A DNA stretch of 64,000 nt from Pseudomonadota bacterium. GTDB taxonomy: Bacteria > Pseudomonadota > Alphaproteobacteria > Sphingomonadales > Sphingomonadaceae. The translations under genes and the position numbers were made by a program. Shown piece by piece: positions 24,670-33,879 of the stretch. The notes beneath the pieces were generated by a model. That model did not search any database. It saw nothing but the letters and a program-made list of their open reading frames with translations, and was not told the DNA's origin. The stretch lies in contig JAFAEG010000018.1 in the NCBI GenBank assembly GCA_023424095.1, positions 46,957 to 110,956 on the forward strand, read 5' to 3'. The stretch's first letter is position 1; each line of letters opens with the position of its first letter.

Positions 24670-27549
24670 TTATCCCCGCTCGCCTTGCGGCGGCCCGTCG
24701 CTCTCCTCAGGCACGATCACCAGCTTCCAGGCCGTGTCCGGGCGGAGGTAGCGGCGCGCGGTCGCTTGCAGGCTGGCCGGGGTCACCGCCTCATAGTCGG
24801 CGAGGTGCGAGCGGATCGCGGCCGAGACGCGCGGATCGTCGTGGATGCGCGGAAGCCAGACGCCCCAGCTCAGGTTGGACACGCGGCTGCGCTGAAGCCC
24901 CTCGATCATGGGCCGGCGGGCGCGTTCGAGCTCGTCGGCGCTGACCGGGTTTTCGACCAGATCACGGGCAATTTCCTCGGCGTCCTGTATGAAGCCGGCC
25001 AGCGCGGCGGGCGGCGCCTCGATCCGGCCGAAGACGAAGCCGAACGTGTCGAACTGGTCGGAGACGACCTGGTTCGCGACCGGGCTGTAGGTCGTGCCCT
25101 GCTCCTCGCGGATCCGCTCCTGCAGCCGAAGCCGGTAGATCGCCACCAGCACGCCCAAGGCGCGCGATTGGGCCGGATCGGCAAGCAGGCCCCCGGTCGG
25201 CCAGGCCACCATCGCCAGCCCCTGGTCGGCGCGGCCGCTATGGGTCAGCCGGATCGGCTCCGGCGTCCCGGCCGGGAAACGGGGCGGCGGCAGCGGATCG
25301 GTTTCCGGGATCCGCGCGGGCAGCGCGCCGAAGGTCGCGGCCGTCCTCGCGATCGCCTCGTCAACGCTGATGTCGCCGACGACGACCACTTCGATCGGCT
25401 CGCGCGCCAGCGAATGTTCGAGCAGGGCGCGAATGTCGTCGATGCTGCTGGCCTGCATTTCCGCCAGCGACGGCGTCGCCCAGCGGCGATCGCCGTCATG
25501 CACCAGCAAAGCCCCGTCGCGCTCGTAAATGCCGCCCGGAGTCGCTTCGTAGCGGCTGTGCGTGGTGGCGGCGTTGGCGCGGATGCGGTTCCAGCCGGAG
25601 CCGTTCCAGCCGGGTTCGGAGACATAGGCGGCAAGCACCTGCATCTGGGTTTCGAAATCCTCGGGCCGCGTGCGGCCGGTGAGGGTGAAGGAATCGTCGT
25701 GCAGCGCGGTGTTCACGCCGATGCTGCGGTCCGCCAGCACGTCACGCATTTCCTGGAAACCGATCTGCCGCAATCCGCCCATCACGAAGCCGGTGCCGAT
25801 CGCCCATTGTGGGCTGGGCCCCTCGGCCGGGAAGTTGGCGCGGCCGTCGCCGGTGCGCACCTGCACCAGGATTTCGTTGTCGGCAAAGTCGGTCGGCTTG
25901 ACGGTGAGCCGGACGCCGTTGGCGAAGCGGATCGCCGTTGCGTCGATCCCTTCGCCGAGTTCGCGGCGCTCGACCACCCGCCCGGCCGGGCCGAAATCGG
26001 TATAGGGCCAGGCCTGCGCCTGCCGGGTCTCGGGGGCGGAGACGGGCTGGGCATTGGCGTGCCGGTAGCCGGCGAGCAGGGCGGTCTCGCCGCCTTCGAC
26101 CGGCACCGTACCGGTGACGTAGATGGCCGGGCCGCTGCCCTGGAACAGCGCCTGCATCTCCTGCTGCACCATCGCGGGCGTGAGGGTGCGCAGCGTCTCT
26201 TCGAAAATCTCCAAATCGAGGTCAGGCGCGATCATCACGTCGTCGCGGTCCACCGCCGCCACGATCAGATCGGCCAGCCGGCGCGTCTGCTGGGTCTGCG
26301 CGCGCGAGACGGCGGTGCGCAAAGCAGTCCGGACGCCGCCGGCGACCAGATCGAGCTCCTCCTGCGTCACGCCATGCTGGACGATCCGCCTTTGCTCCTG
26401 CTCGAGCGTTTCCAGCGCCTGGCGCCATTGCCCGGGCTCGACGTTGGCGAGCACCTGCACGAGATGGGCGCTGTCCGCCTGATTGCCGAAGCTGACGTCG
26501 GCGGCGATGAAGGGCGCCGGCTCGGCGGTCGCCGCAATCCGTTCCAGCCGGCGTTCGAGGATCGCCGTACCAAGCCGGCGCACATAGTCGGTGGCCCGGC
26601 GCGAGTGCTCGTCCCGGCGCGCATCGACCGGCCGGATCCAGCTGATCGTCACGCGTTCCGGCGCGCCCGGCTCGACATAGGAGCGGGCGACAGGCGCGCG
26701 CGCGCCGACGCGGCCCAGATCAGGGTTGGCGCCCGCCGGACCCTCACCGCGCCACGATCCGAACTGGCGGCGGATCTTCGCTTCGATCGCATCGACGTCG
26801 ATGTCGCCTGTGACGATCAGGGTCGCGCGCTCGGGCCGGTAATAGGCCTGATAGAATTCCACGAACCGCTCGCGCGGCGCATTGCGGATCACGTCCATGC
26901 TGCCGATCGGAAGCCGGTTGGGCGCGAGCTGGCCCGGCATGTTGAAGTGCAGTGAGTCGACGAGCATGCGGAAGGCCGGCGTCGCGCGGGTCCGCTCCTC
27001 GGACAGCACGATGCCCCGCTCCGAATCGATCGCCGAGGTCGCCAAAGTGGCCTCGTCCGCTACTTCGCGCAGCAGGTAAAGCACCTCGTCGACGATGGCG
27101 TCGTTCGTCTCCGGCAGATCGAGCTTGTAGACCGTCTGGGTGAAGCCGGTGGACGCATTGGTGTCCGGCCCGAAGCGCAGGCCGTGCCGCTCCAGCCGGC
27201 GCACGAACTCGCCTTCCGGCACGTTCCGGGTGCCGTTCAGCACCATATGCTCGAGGAAGTGGGCGATGCCGCGCTGATTCTCGGCCTCGTGCAGCGAGCC
27301 GGCGTCGATCCGCAGCCGCACCGAAGCTTCCCCCGGCGGGGTAACGTTGCGGCGGATGGCATAGCGCATGCCGTTCGGGAGCACGCCGTAGCGGATCGCC
27401 GGATCGGGACGAAGGTCGCTCGCCTGGTGCGCCCAGGCAGGTGCCGGCGCCGGCGCCGCAGCGGGCTGCGCCGCGGCCGGGGCCGGCAACCAGGCATGAC
27501 CGGTCAGACCCGCCGCGAGGGCGAGCACGGAAGCAAAATTACGGGGCAT
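24670..27549 (-). CDS. M16 family zinc metallopeptidase, periplasmic (PqqL/FusC-like)
   Basis: A 959-residue protein with an N-terminal signal peptide (cleavage near APAAAQ, residue 28). The inverted zinc motif HFLEH is at residues 97-101 and the third ligand Glu176 lies 75 residues on, as the family requires. A second, inactive M16 half follows (TLIVTGDIDVDAIEAKIR; later EVVVVGDISVDEAIAR; LRLQERIREEQGTTYSPVAN), the clamshell layout of about 900-residue members such as PqqL and FusC. It begins 47 bases after the TonB receptor stop, in the same direction, so it is probably co-transcribed and processes what that receptor imports. Its 3' end has a near-copy at 38962-39519. Confidence 0.86.
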   Translation of the reverse strand: MPRNFASVLALAAGLTGHAWLPAPAAAQPAAAPAPAPAWAHQASDLRPDPAIRYGVLPNGMRYAIRRNVTPPGEASVRLRIDAGSLHEAENQRGIAHFLEHMVLNGTRNVPEGEFVRRLERHGLRFGPDTNASTGFTQTVYKLDLPETNDAIVDEVLYLLREVADEATLATSAIDSERGIVLSEERTRATPAFRMLVDSLHFNMPGQLAPNRLPIGSMDVIRNAPRERFVEFYQAYYRPERATLIVTGDIDVDAIEAKIRRQFGSWRGEGPAGANPDLGRVGARAPVARSYVEPGAPERVTISWIRPVDARRDEHSRRATDYVRRLGTAILERRLERIAATAEPAPFIAADVSFGNQADSAHLVQVLANVEPGQWRQALETLEQEQRRIVQHGVTQEELDLVAGGVRTALRTAVSRAQTQQTRRLADLIVAAVDRDDVMIAPDLDLEIFEETLRTLTPAMVQQEMQALFQGSGPAIYVTGTVPVEGGETALLAGYRHANAQPVSAPETRQAQAWPYTDFGPAGRVVERRELGEGIDATAIRFANGVRLTVKPTDFADNEILVQVRTGDGRANFPAEGPSPQWAIGTGFVMGGLRQIGFQEMRDVLADRSIGVNTALHDDSFTLTGRTRPEDFETQMQVLAAYVSEPGWNGSGWNRIRANAATTHSRYEATPGGIYERDGALLVHDGDRRWATPSLAEMQASSIDDIRALLEHSLAREPIEVVVVGDISVDEAIARTAATFGALPARIPETDPLPPPRFPAGTPEPIRLTHSGRADQGLAMVAWPTGGLLADPAQSRALGVLVAIYRLRLQERIREEQGTTYSPVANQVVSDQFDTFGFVFGRIEAPPAALAGFIQDAEEIARDLVENPVSADELERARRPMIEGLQRSRVSNLSWGVWLPRIHDDPRVSAAIRSHLADYEAVTPASLQATARRYLRPDTAWKLVIVPEESDGPPQGERG

Positions 27550-27596
27550 CCGATACTCCTAGATTTTCCTACAGCCGGCCGACGGGCAGGGACCGC

Positions 27597-30500
27597 TCAG
27601 AAGCGGACGCGCGCGCCGAGCGTGAACATGCGACCGCCGTTGAACTGCATCGTCCGCGGAAAGAAATATTCGGCATCCTCGCGCCCCGGCGTGTTGCCGA
27701 TCGCGCGGCGGATGTCGGGATCGCCTTCGCCCCGGAGCAGATCGTCGCCCTCCAGGAAGATGGTGAAGAGACCGCGCCCGGGACCCCGGAAGCTGTAGCT
27801 GAGTCTCAGATCCAGCGTCGAGTAAGCGGGGATGACGGTGTTCAGATCGTGGATCTCATAAGCTTCCACCGTGACCGACTGCCGGGTGTAGATCAGGCGT
27901 CCCTCGAAGCCGCTGCGGGCATAGGTCAGAGCGGCGTTGTAGACCCACGCCGCCTGATCCTCGAGCGGGCGATCGAGCGAGACGTTGATCACCCCACCCG
28001 CATCGTTGCGCCCGGATACGAGGGTCGGGAAATCGCCACTGGTGTAAGTGAGATTGGCGATTACGCCGAAGCCACTCAGGAAGCCCGGGAGAAAATTGAA
28101 CTGGCGGATGATTTCCGCCTCGATCCCCCAGATCACGCCGCCTTCGCCGTTCCGCGGGCGCCGGAGCAGGAATTCGGTGTTGTTGTCGAAAGCGACCAGA
28201 TCGGGCCGGGTCGTCGCCAGGCTGCCGAACCGGTCGAGCACCCGGTCGCGAATTTCCGCGGTCGGCGCATCTTGCGTGAACACGTTGGTGAAATTGTTGC
28301 TGGTCGTCTTGTAGAAGGCGCCAAACCGCACAAGCCCCGGCGTCCCCTGGAAATAGTAAGCCAGGTCGAGGTCGAAATTGTTGGTGACGGTGGGCTCCAG
28401 ATCGGGATTGCCCTCAGCCAGGATCACGCGGTTCACGTTCGGCCGCAAATCGATGAAAATCTGGTTCTGGCGACGCAGCAATTGAATGCTCGGCGCCACC
28501 GTGGACCGGAAATAGCCGAGCCGCGCGACGATATTGTCCCTCGGCCGATAATTGATCAGGAAGCTCGGCGCAAAGAAGGTATCGGTCGCGTTGAGCTCTT
28601 CATAATCGACCAGATCGGCCGCAACGAAGGTCGCGCGTGGCTCGTTCTGGATACCGGGAAGGTTCAGCGTCACGCTCGGAACGCTGAGGTTCCGCCCGAC
28701 GCGCTGGGTATGCTCCACCCGCAGGCCGCCGACCACGTCGAATTTGCCGAACTCGACATGCGCCTCGACATAGCCCGCATAACGGGTTTCGGTCGACGAG
28801 GTGGGGATCAGCGCGCCGGTTTCGTTGACCGGGTTGCGCTGGCTGAAGTCGGTGAAGGTGAAGCGTGCCTCGTTGAACGGCGTGGACGGATCATCGACCA
28901 ACAGGCGTTCCATCGCGTCGAAGATCGCCTGATTGCCGGCCGCGCTGATCGTCGGCGGCAGGAAGCCGATGCCCACCGCGCCAAAGCCGCTGGTGCCGAT
29001 CAGGGTCGGGTCAATATCCGACAGATAGGTGTTGCGCCCGGCAATCGGCGCGAAGCTCTGGTAGGTCCGCAGCGTGCCGGTGTTCGTCGTCGCAAACAGT
29101 TCGTCCACCGCGGCCCGCTCGCTGCGGTCATATTTGAAGCCGACCTCGATATAATCCAGGAAGCCACCGAAGCGGCGGCGAGCGCTCGCCTCGCCGGTAT
29201 AGGCCTCGGTCGGACTGTTGGTAATGGTACGAGCCGCCGACAGGATGCGATAGGTCGCGGGGTTCATCAGAATGTCGAGGCCGGCCGGGGTCAGCGCCGG
29301 GACGACCATGCCGTTTTCCAATTGGACGAAACCGCCGCGGATGATGCGCTGGGTCCGAGCGGGGTCATCGTCGGGCGCGGTCACGACCGTCGCCGGATCC
29401 ATGATCGCGGTCAAATTCGTGAAGGTGTCGCCGAGGATGGTCATCGTCGAATTGGCCGACCGAGACAGCGCACTCGCGTAGCCGGCCTTGTAGCGGAAGG
29501 TCCAATCGTCGAGATTGGTGTCGCCGCGCAGGCTGACCGTGTCGGTGACGATGTTCAGGTTGTTGACGGTCGGCACCAGGGTCGGGCGGAAACTGGCCAG
29601 CGTGGTGCGACGCCTGATCTCGCCATTCAGCTCCGGCGTCGGCATCTCGAAGGCACCGGTCAGGAATCCGACGATCGAGCGTGACGAGGTGGTCAGGGCG
29701 TCGCGGTCGTTGCGCTGCAGGTCGAGCCGCAGGCGGGTATGATCGGCGACGTCCCAGGCGAGATTGATCGACGCGGTGAGATTGGTCTCGTCACGCTCGC
29801 GCTGATCGTAATTGGCGCTGGTGATCAGCCGGCTGTTGAAGGCGTCGTCGAACGGGAATTGGCGGCTGCCGGGCACGAAGGTGACCGAAGTGAAGCCGTT
29901 CGGAAGCACTTCAGGAAGCGTGTCGGTGATCCCGACGTCGAAATTGCGGCGGCTGGTGTCGCGATAGGCGATGCTGGCGACAAGCCCGAGGTTCGGCGTG
30001 ATCTTCCCGCCGATCGTGGCGTTGGCCTGGAACTCGCGGCCGAAGCCGTCCGCGGCGGCGCGCTCGCCCTCGACGCTCGCGCTGAAGGTGAAGTTGCCAT
30101 AGTCGAGGCCGGAGCGGGTCTCGATCTGGACAAGCCCGCCCGAGCCGGTCGCCTCGTGGCTCGGCAGCAGCGATTTGTGGATGGTGATGGTCTGGATGTT
30201 CTCGGCCAGATAGCCGCTGAGATCGACCGTGCGCTCGAAATTGGTGCCCTGCAGTTCGAGCCCGTTCACCTGCACGTTGATCGCTTCTGAGGTGAAGCCG
30301 CGCACCGTGATCCGCGAGCCCTCGCCGGTCTGCGCATCGCGGCCGAAGGCGACGCCGGGAACGCGGCGCAGCGCCTCGGACACGGTCTCCGCCGGGAAGC
30401 CGCCGAGCAGATCCTCGGAAATGATCGTGGAATTGTTGAGCGCCGCCCGCTGGCGGTTCAGCGCGCCCTGGATGGCGCTGGTGTAGCCCACGACGACGAT

Positions 30501-31175
30501 GTCGGCGCCGACCCCGCCGCGCGTGAAGTTCAGCGTCGCGGTCTGTTCCGATTCGATCGTGGCGGCGACGGTCTGCGGCGCTTCGCCCAGATAGTCGAGC
30601 GTGACGCCATAATCGCCGGGCGGGATCGGCGAGATGCGATAGACGCCGCGTTCGTCGGTGACCGCGGACAGGCTGGTGCCGTTCACGCGCACGGTCGCGC
30701 CGGCCAGCGCGGTGCCGGTCGCACCGTCGAGGACGATGCCGCCGAGCGAGCCGGGCGCGCCCTCGCGGACCCGGGGCGCGGCGGGGATTTCTGGTGCCGG
30801 CGGCGCGGTCGGCGTGGCCGGCACCGGCTGGAAGCTGGTCGAGGCAGCGCGCAAATTGCCGCCCGAGCGCTGCAGGACGAAGGTTCCCGGCGCGGTGCGG
30901 CGGAAGCCGACATCGGTGCCCTGGAGCAGGCGGCCGAGCGCGGCCTCCGGCGTGAACCGGCCGGACACGCCGGCGCTGCGGCGGTTCGCCACCAGGTCCG
31001 GCGAATAGAGCAGGTTCACATTGGTCTGGACCGCGAAGCGGCGCAGCGAGCCGGCCAGATCCTCGGGTGGCAGATCAAACGAGACGGCTTGGGCCGACGC
31101 GACACTCGGAATGGCGATCGCGGCGACGGCGGCGCCGGTGCGCAGCAGGCAGGAGAGAGAAGCGAAAGCGGTCAT
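27597..31175 (-). CDS. TonB-dependent outer-membrane receptor with STN signalling domain (FecA-type transducer)
   Basis: A 1192-residue receptor. Signal peptide ends near PSVASAQA. An STN domain follows (about 30-105: VSFDLPPEDLAGSLRRFAVQ, TNVNLLYSPDLVANRR), then a carboxypeptidase-regulatory-like beta domain (about 140-225, GSLGGIVLDGATGTALAGAT), a plug (about 235-360, SEALRRVPGVAFGRDAQTGE and RITVRGFTSEAINVQVNG) and a long barrel ending in Phe (MFTLGARVRF). STN plus the fecI/fecR genes upstream indicates surface signalling: ligand binding is relayed to FecR and the sigma factor. Ligand is not evident; the adjacent M16 peptidase suggests a protein or peptide cargo. Long barrel and carboxypeptidase-like insert resemble OAR/SusC-like receptors of sphingomonads. 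Confidence 0.9.
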   Translation of the reverse strand: MTAFASLSCLLRTGAAVAAIAIPSVASAQAVSFDLPPEDLAGSLRRFAVQTNVNLLYSPDLVANRRSAGVSGRFTPEAALGRLLQGTDVGFRRTAPGTFVLQRSGGNLRAASTSFQPVPATPTAPPAPEIPAAPRVREGAPGSLGGIVLDGATGTALAGATVRVNGTSLSAVTDERGVYRISPIPPGDYGVTLDYLGEAPQTVAATIESEQTATLNFTRGGVGADIVVVGYTSAIQGALNRQRAALNNSTIISEDLLGGFPAETVSEALRRVPGVAFGRDAQTGEGSRITVRGFTSEAINVQVNGLELQGTNFERTVDLSGYLAENIQTITIHKSLLPSHEATGSGGLVQIETRSGLDYGNFTFSASVEGERAAADGFGREFQANATIGGKITPNLGLVASIAYRDTSRRNFDVGITDTLPEVLPNGFTSVTFVPGSRQFPFDDAFNSRLITSANYDQRERDETNLTASINLAWDVADHTRLRLDLQRNDRDALTTSSRSIVGFLTGAFEMPTPELNGEIRRRTTLASFRPTLVPTVNNLNIVTDTVSLRGDTNLDDWTFRYKAGYASALSRSANSTMTILGDTFTNLTAIMDPATVVTAPDDDPARTQRIIRGGFVQLENGMVVPALTPAGLDILMNPATYRILSAARTITNSPTEAYTGEASARRRFGGFLDYIEVGFKYDRSERAAVDELFATTNTGTLRTYQSFAPIAGRNTYLSDIDPTLIGTSGFGAVGIGFLPPTISAAGNQAIFDAMERLLVDDPSTPFNEARFTFTDFSQRNPVNETGALIPTSSTETRYAGYVEAHVEFGKFDVVGGLRVEHTQRVGRNLSVPSVTLNLPGIQNEPRATFVAADLVDYEELNATDTFFAPSFLINYRPRDNIVARLGYFRSTVAPSIQLLRRQNQIFIDLRPNVNRVILAEGNPDLEPTVTNNFDLDLAYYFQGTPGLVRFGAFYKTTSNNFTNVFTQDAPTAEIRDRVLDRFGSLATTRPDLVAFDNNTEFLLRRPRNGEGGVIWGIEAEIIRQFNFLPGFLSGFGVIANLTYTSGDFPTLVSGRNDAGGVINVSLDRPLEDQAAWVYNAALTYARSGFEGRLIYTRQSVTVEAYEIHDLNTVIPAYSTLDLRLSYSFRGPGRGLFTIFLEGDDLLRGEGDPDIRRAIGNTPGREDAEYFFPRTMQFNGGRMFTLGARVRF

Positions 31176-31291
31176 GGAACAGGGCCCCCCGGACGGATTT
31201 CGACGCGCGGAGCAGCACCACGCTCATAGGGTAAGACGCGGGAGTTCCCGGGCCCCTCAAAAAAAGTTTCAGAAAAATGAACCGGCGGGGG
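31176..31291 (-). promoter_or_regulatory. Control region of the TonB receptor gene
   Basis: The 116 bases between fecR and the receptor gene. On the reverse strand: TGAAAC (31271-31266) followed by a T run, then an inverted repeat CGGGA-AC-TCCCG (31250-31239) containing GGGAAC, then CGTCTTAC (31238-31231) and TATGAG. An ECF-type promoter recognised by the neighbouring FecI is expected here; which elements form it cannot be told by eye. Confidence 0.3.
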
Positions 31292-32308
31292 TCAGTCCCA
31301 GCTCAGCACATAGGCGTTGCGCTCTTCATCGGCGCGGCTGGCGACCGGGAAGCCGGCGTCGAGCGCGGTCACGAAGCCGTGCATCGAGCCGGCCTGGAAG
31401 ACGCCGCTGACCTTCAGATTGGCCAGCGAGGGATCCTCCAGCAGGATTTTGCGGGTGCTGTAGCGGTTGATCTCCTCGATCACCTCGCCAAGCGGCTCGT
31501 CGTTGAAGATGAGCCGCCCGGTGGACCAGCTCACCGCCTGCTGGACATTGGTCTGAGCGACCGTGGCCGGCTGATCGGCGCGTGCGACGAGTTGCTGGCC
31601 GGGGGCGAGTTCCGTCATCTGCACGGCGGCGTGCTGCGGCGCCTCGCGCTCGACAGTCACGCGGCCCTCGACCAGGGTTACACGCACCTCGCCGCGCCGG
31701 AACCGAACGTCGAACTCCGTGCCGAGCGCGGTAATCCTCTGGTCGGCCGCCTCGACCACGAAGGGACGGGCCTCGTCCTTGGCCACCCGGAACAGGGCCT
31801 GCCCGCGCAACAGGCGGATGTCGCGGCGATCGCCGGCGTAGCGCACCTCGACCAGGCTGTCCGTGTTGAGCTCGACGACGCTGCCGTCCGCGAGCGTGAC
31901 CGTGGCTCGCTGCCCGACATTCGTACGGTAGATCGTGGCGTCTTCCGCATTCGCCGTGACGGCATTGCTGCCGGCCACGGGCGTCGCGTCGAAGCGGAAC
32001 AGGAACAGGCCGCACAAGGCGACGATCGCGATGCTGGCGGCCAGCGCCACCAGATGCCAGCCGCGCCCCCGCCGCTCCTGCCCCGTGGCAAGCGCTTCAC
32101 GCCGCAGTTCGATGACCTTGTCATCGCCCGCGATGGACTCCAGCGAATCCCAAAATTCCTTGTGTCCCTCATAGGCCCGCTGGTTGGCGGGATCGCTGTC
32201 CAGCCACGCATTGAAGCGGGCGAGGTCGCGCCGGGGAACGACGTCGGATCGCATTTTGGCGAACCAAAATGCGGCAGTTTCGTCGGGGGTGGCGTCGCCG
32301 TGCATCAA
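31292..32308 (-). CDS. fecR: FecR-type anti-sigma factor
   Basis: A 338-residue inner-membrane protein. The cytoplasmic N-terminal part (DUF4880-like: AAFWFAKMRSD, LARFNAWLDSDPANQRAYE) binds the sigma factor; one membrane helix follows (HLVALAASIAIVALCGLFLF, about 84-104); then the periplasmic FecR domain (TNVGQRATVTLADGSVVELN, DIRLLRGQALFRVAKD, LGTEFDVRFRRGEVRVTLVE) and a C-terminal DUF4974/STN-like domain (FNDEPLGEVIEEINRYSTRK). It overlaps fecI by four bases (ATGA at 32308). It should hold the sigma factor until the receptor at 27597-31175 signals. Confidence 0.88.
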   Translation of the reverse strand: MMHGDATPDETAAFWFAKMRSDVVPRRDLARFNAWLDSDPANQRAYEGHKEFWDSLESIAGDDKVIELRREALATGQERRGRGWHLVALAASIAIVALCGLFLFRFDATPVAGSNAVTANAEDATIYRTNVGQRATVTLADGSVVELNTDSLVEVRYAGDRRDIRLLRGQALFRVAKDEARPFVVEAADQRITALGTEFDVRFRRGEVRVTLVEGRVTVEREAPQHAAVQMTELAPGQQLVARADQPATVAQTNVQQAVSWSTGRLIFNDEPLGEVIEEINRYSTRKILLEDPSLANLKVSGVFQAGSMHGFVTALDAGFPVASRADEERNAYVLSWD

Positions 32309-32856
32309 ATCTGCCCCTGACGCGCCTTCAGATGGCGGATCGCGTCCATCATATGCTTTTCGACCGAGCTGACGGAAATGCCGAGTTGCCGCGCGATCTC
32401 GCCATATTTGCGGTCCTCGAACCTGTGCAGCAGGAAAATCACGCGTGTCCGCTCCGGCAATTCCATCAGCGCCCGAGTCAGTTCCTCGACCCGCCGCTTG
32501 CCTAGCAAGACGCGCTCGGGCGAGATTTCCTCAAAGGAATTTTCCGCCATATCGGTGAGATCGCGGTTCGCGGACGAACGCGTCTGTTCGCGGCGGGCGC
32601 GATCGCGCAGCAGATTCGCGGCCGTCTGGAACAGATAGCCTTCCTGATTTTCAATCTGGTCCAGCTCGGCGCGCTCCGACAAGCGGCAGAAGACTTCCTG
32701 GACGAGGTCCTCCACGTCCTGCGGATTGTAGACCCGCGAACGAAAATACTTGCGCAGCGGCCCGGCGTAGCGCGCAAAAAAACTGTCGGGGAGGCGGGAC
32801 CCTTCGAGCCTTTCAGGCATGACGGCGGCCGTCGGCTGTCTGGCGAAGATACGCAT
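32305..32856 (-). CDS. fecI: ECF RNA polymerase sigma factor, FecI type
   Basis: A 183-residue sigma factor. Region 2: FFARYAGPLRKYFRSRVYNP and QDVEDLVQEVFCRLSERAEL, with NLLRDRARRE; region 4: LPERTRVIFLLHRFEDRKYG and IARQLGISVSSVEKHMMDAI. No region 3, as usual for ECF factors. The start could be ATG 32856 or ATG 32820 (MPERLEGSRL); neither has a clear ribosome-binding site, and the second is as good. It is the first gene of fecI-fecR-receptor-M16 and should direct transcription of the receptor gene. Confidence 0.87.
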   Translation of the reverse strand: MRIFARQPTAAVMPERLEGSRLPDSFFARYAGPLRKYFRSRVYNPQDVEDLVQEVFCRLSERAELDQIENQEGYLFQTAANLLRDRARREQTRSSANRDLTDMAENSFEEISPERVLLGKRRVEELTRALMELPERTRVIFLLHRFEDRKYGEIARQLGISVSSVEKHMMDAIRHLKARQGQI

Positions 32857-33078
32857 GGTCAGGTTGGAAAATCATCGCCGGCCGCTTCTTTGAGAATCGC
32901 TTTCTTATTCGATTTCTGATGGTTGGCTAGGCTCAGAAGGGGAAGCGCAGAACGCAGCGCAACATGCGATTGCAGAGCGCGAGATACCGGCCATGTCCCG
33001 AACCCTGGCCAAACCACCCTCGTCACAAGATCTGAAACTTTCCGGCTGGCAGGTGGTTCGTCGCGGTGAAGGAGCGGC

Positions 33079-33879
33079 GTGGCCATCGAGGGCATCAGCA
33101 ACGATCGGCGGTTGTGGCGCGTGACGCGGGGTGATGGCCCGGTGGTCGCAACTGCGATCCATGATGGGCACGGGCTCCGGCCCGAAGTGCGAGCATTGAT
33201 GGAACTCGATGAGGCCGGACGGCTGCGCGAAGAGGATCCGTATACCGGGCAGGCGATCACGGACGTGGCGACCAACGTTATCGCCTGCCGCTCTCGCTTC
33301 GAGTTCGACCTCAATCGAGGCGCCGATTCAGCGGTTTATCAGACGCCCGAGCAAAGCTGGGGCCTGCAGGTGTGGCGTCGGGCGCCCGATGCGGCGCTCG
33401 TGGCGACTTCGCTGGCATTGCATGCTGGTTTCTACCGAATGATGGCGGGGCTGCTCGACGACGTGGCGAGAGACCATGAGCGCTTCGTCCTGCTCGACGT
33501 ACACAGCTACAATCACCGCCGCGACGGGCCCTTGGGCGCCCCGACGCCGCAGGCCGAGGCGCCGGATATCAATATCGGCACCTTCTCGATGCCGCGCGAC
33601 ATCTGGGCGCCGGTGCTCGAGCCCATCATGGCAGTGATGCGGGAGTTCGACTTCAACGGCCGTCGGCTGGACGTGCGGGAGAATGTCGCCTTCCAGGGGA
33701 AGGGAGAGCTCACCCGTTTCGTTCACGAGCGTTATCCTGGCCGCGGCTGCGCGATCGCGATCGAGTTCAAGAAATTCTACATGGACGAATGGACGGGCGT
33801 CCCTGAACCCGCCGAGCTGCAGGCGATGCGCGGCTTCATCGCGGCGACCGCGGGCGCCGCGGCCGAGGCGCTGGCGTGA
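33079..33879 (+). CDS. N-formylglutamate amidohydrolase-like protein
   Basis: A 266-residue member of the N-formylglutamate amidohydrolase family, a zinc-dependent amidase fold. Seen: VVATAIHDGHGLRPEVRAL (metal-binding His pair), FEFDLNR, FVLLDVHSYNHRRDGP (second His) and CAIAIEFKKFYMDEWTG. GTG 33079 has AAGGAG seven bases upstream. There are no histidine-utilisation genes near, so the classic Hut role is unlikely. It is translationally coupled (GTGA) to the QEGLA peptidase and with it to an ATP-grasp ligase; a role in trimming or making a small peptide or amide is inferred. Confidence 0.82.
   Translation: MAIEGISNDRRLWRVTRGDGPVVATAIHDGHGLRPEVRALMELDEAGRLREEDPYTGQAITDVATNVIACRSRFEFDLNRGADSAVYQTPEQSWGLQVWRRAPDAALVATSLALHAGFYRMMAGLLDDVARDHERFVLLDVHSYNHRRDGPLGAPTPQAEAPDINIGTFSMPRDIWAPVLEPIMAVMREFDFNGRRLDVRENVAFQGKGELTRFVHERYPGRGCAIAIEFKKFYMDEWTGVPEPAELQAMRGFIAATAGAAAEALA

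Noticed and set aside
24532..26955. 807-codon forward frame opposite the M16 peptidase
   Set aside because: Antisense shadow; the reverse strand has the HxxEH motif, signal peptide and full-length family match.
27441..29684. 747-codon forward frame opposite the TonB receptor
   Set aside because: Antisense shadow of a receptor with all expected domains.
33079..33879. Histidine utilisation (hutG) gene
   Set aside because: No hutU, hutH, hutI or hutC nearby, and translation is coupled to unrelated enzymes.
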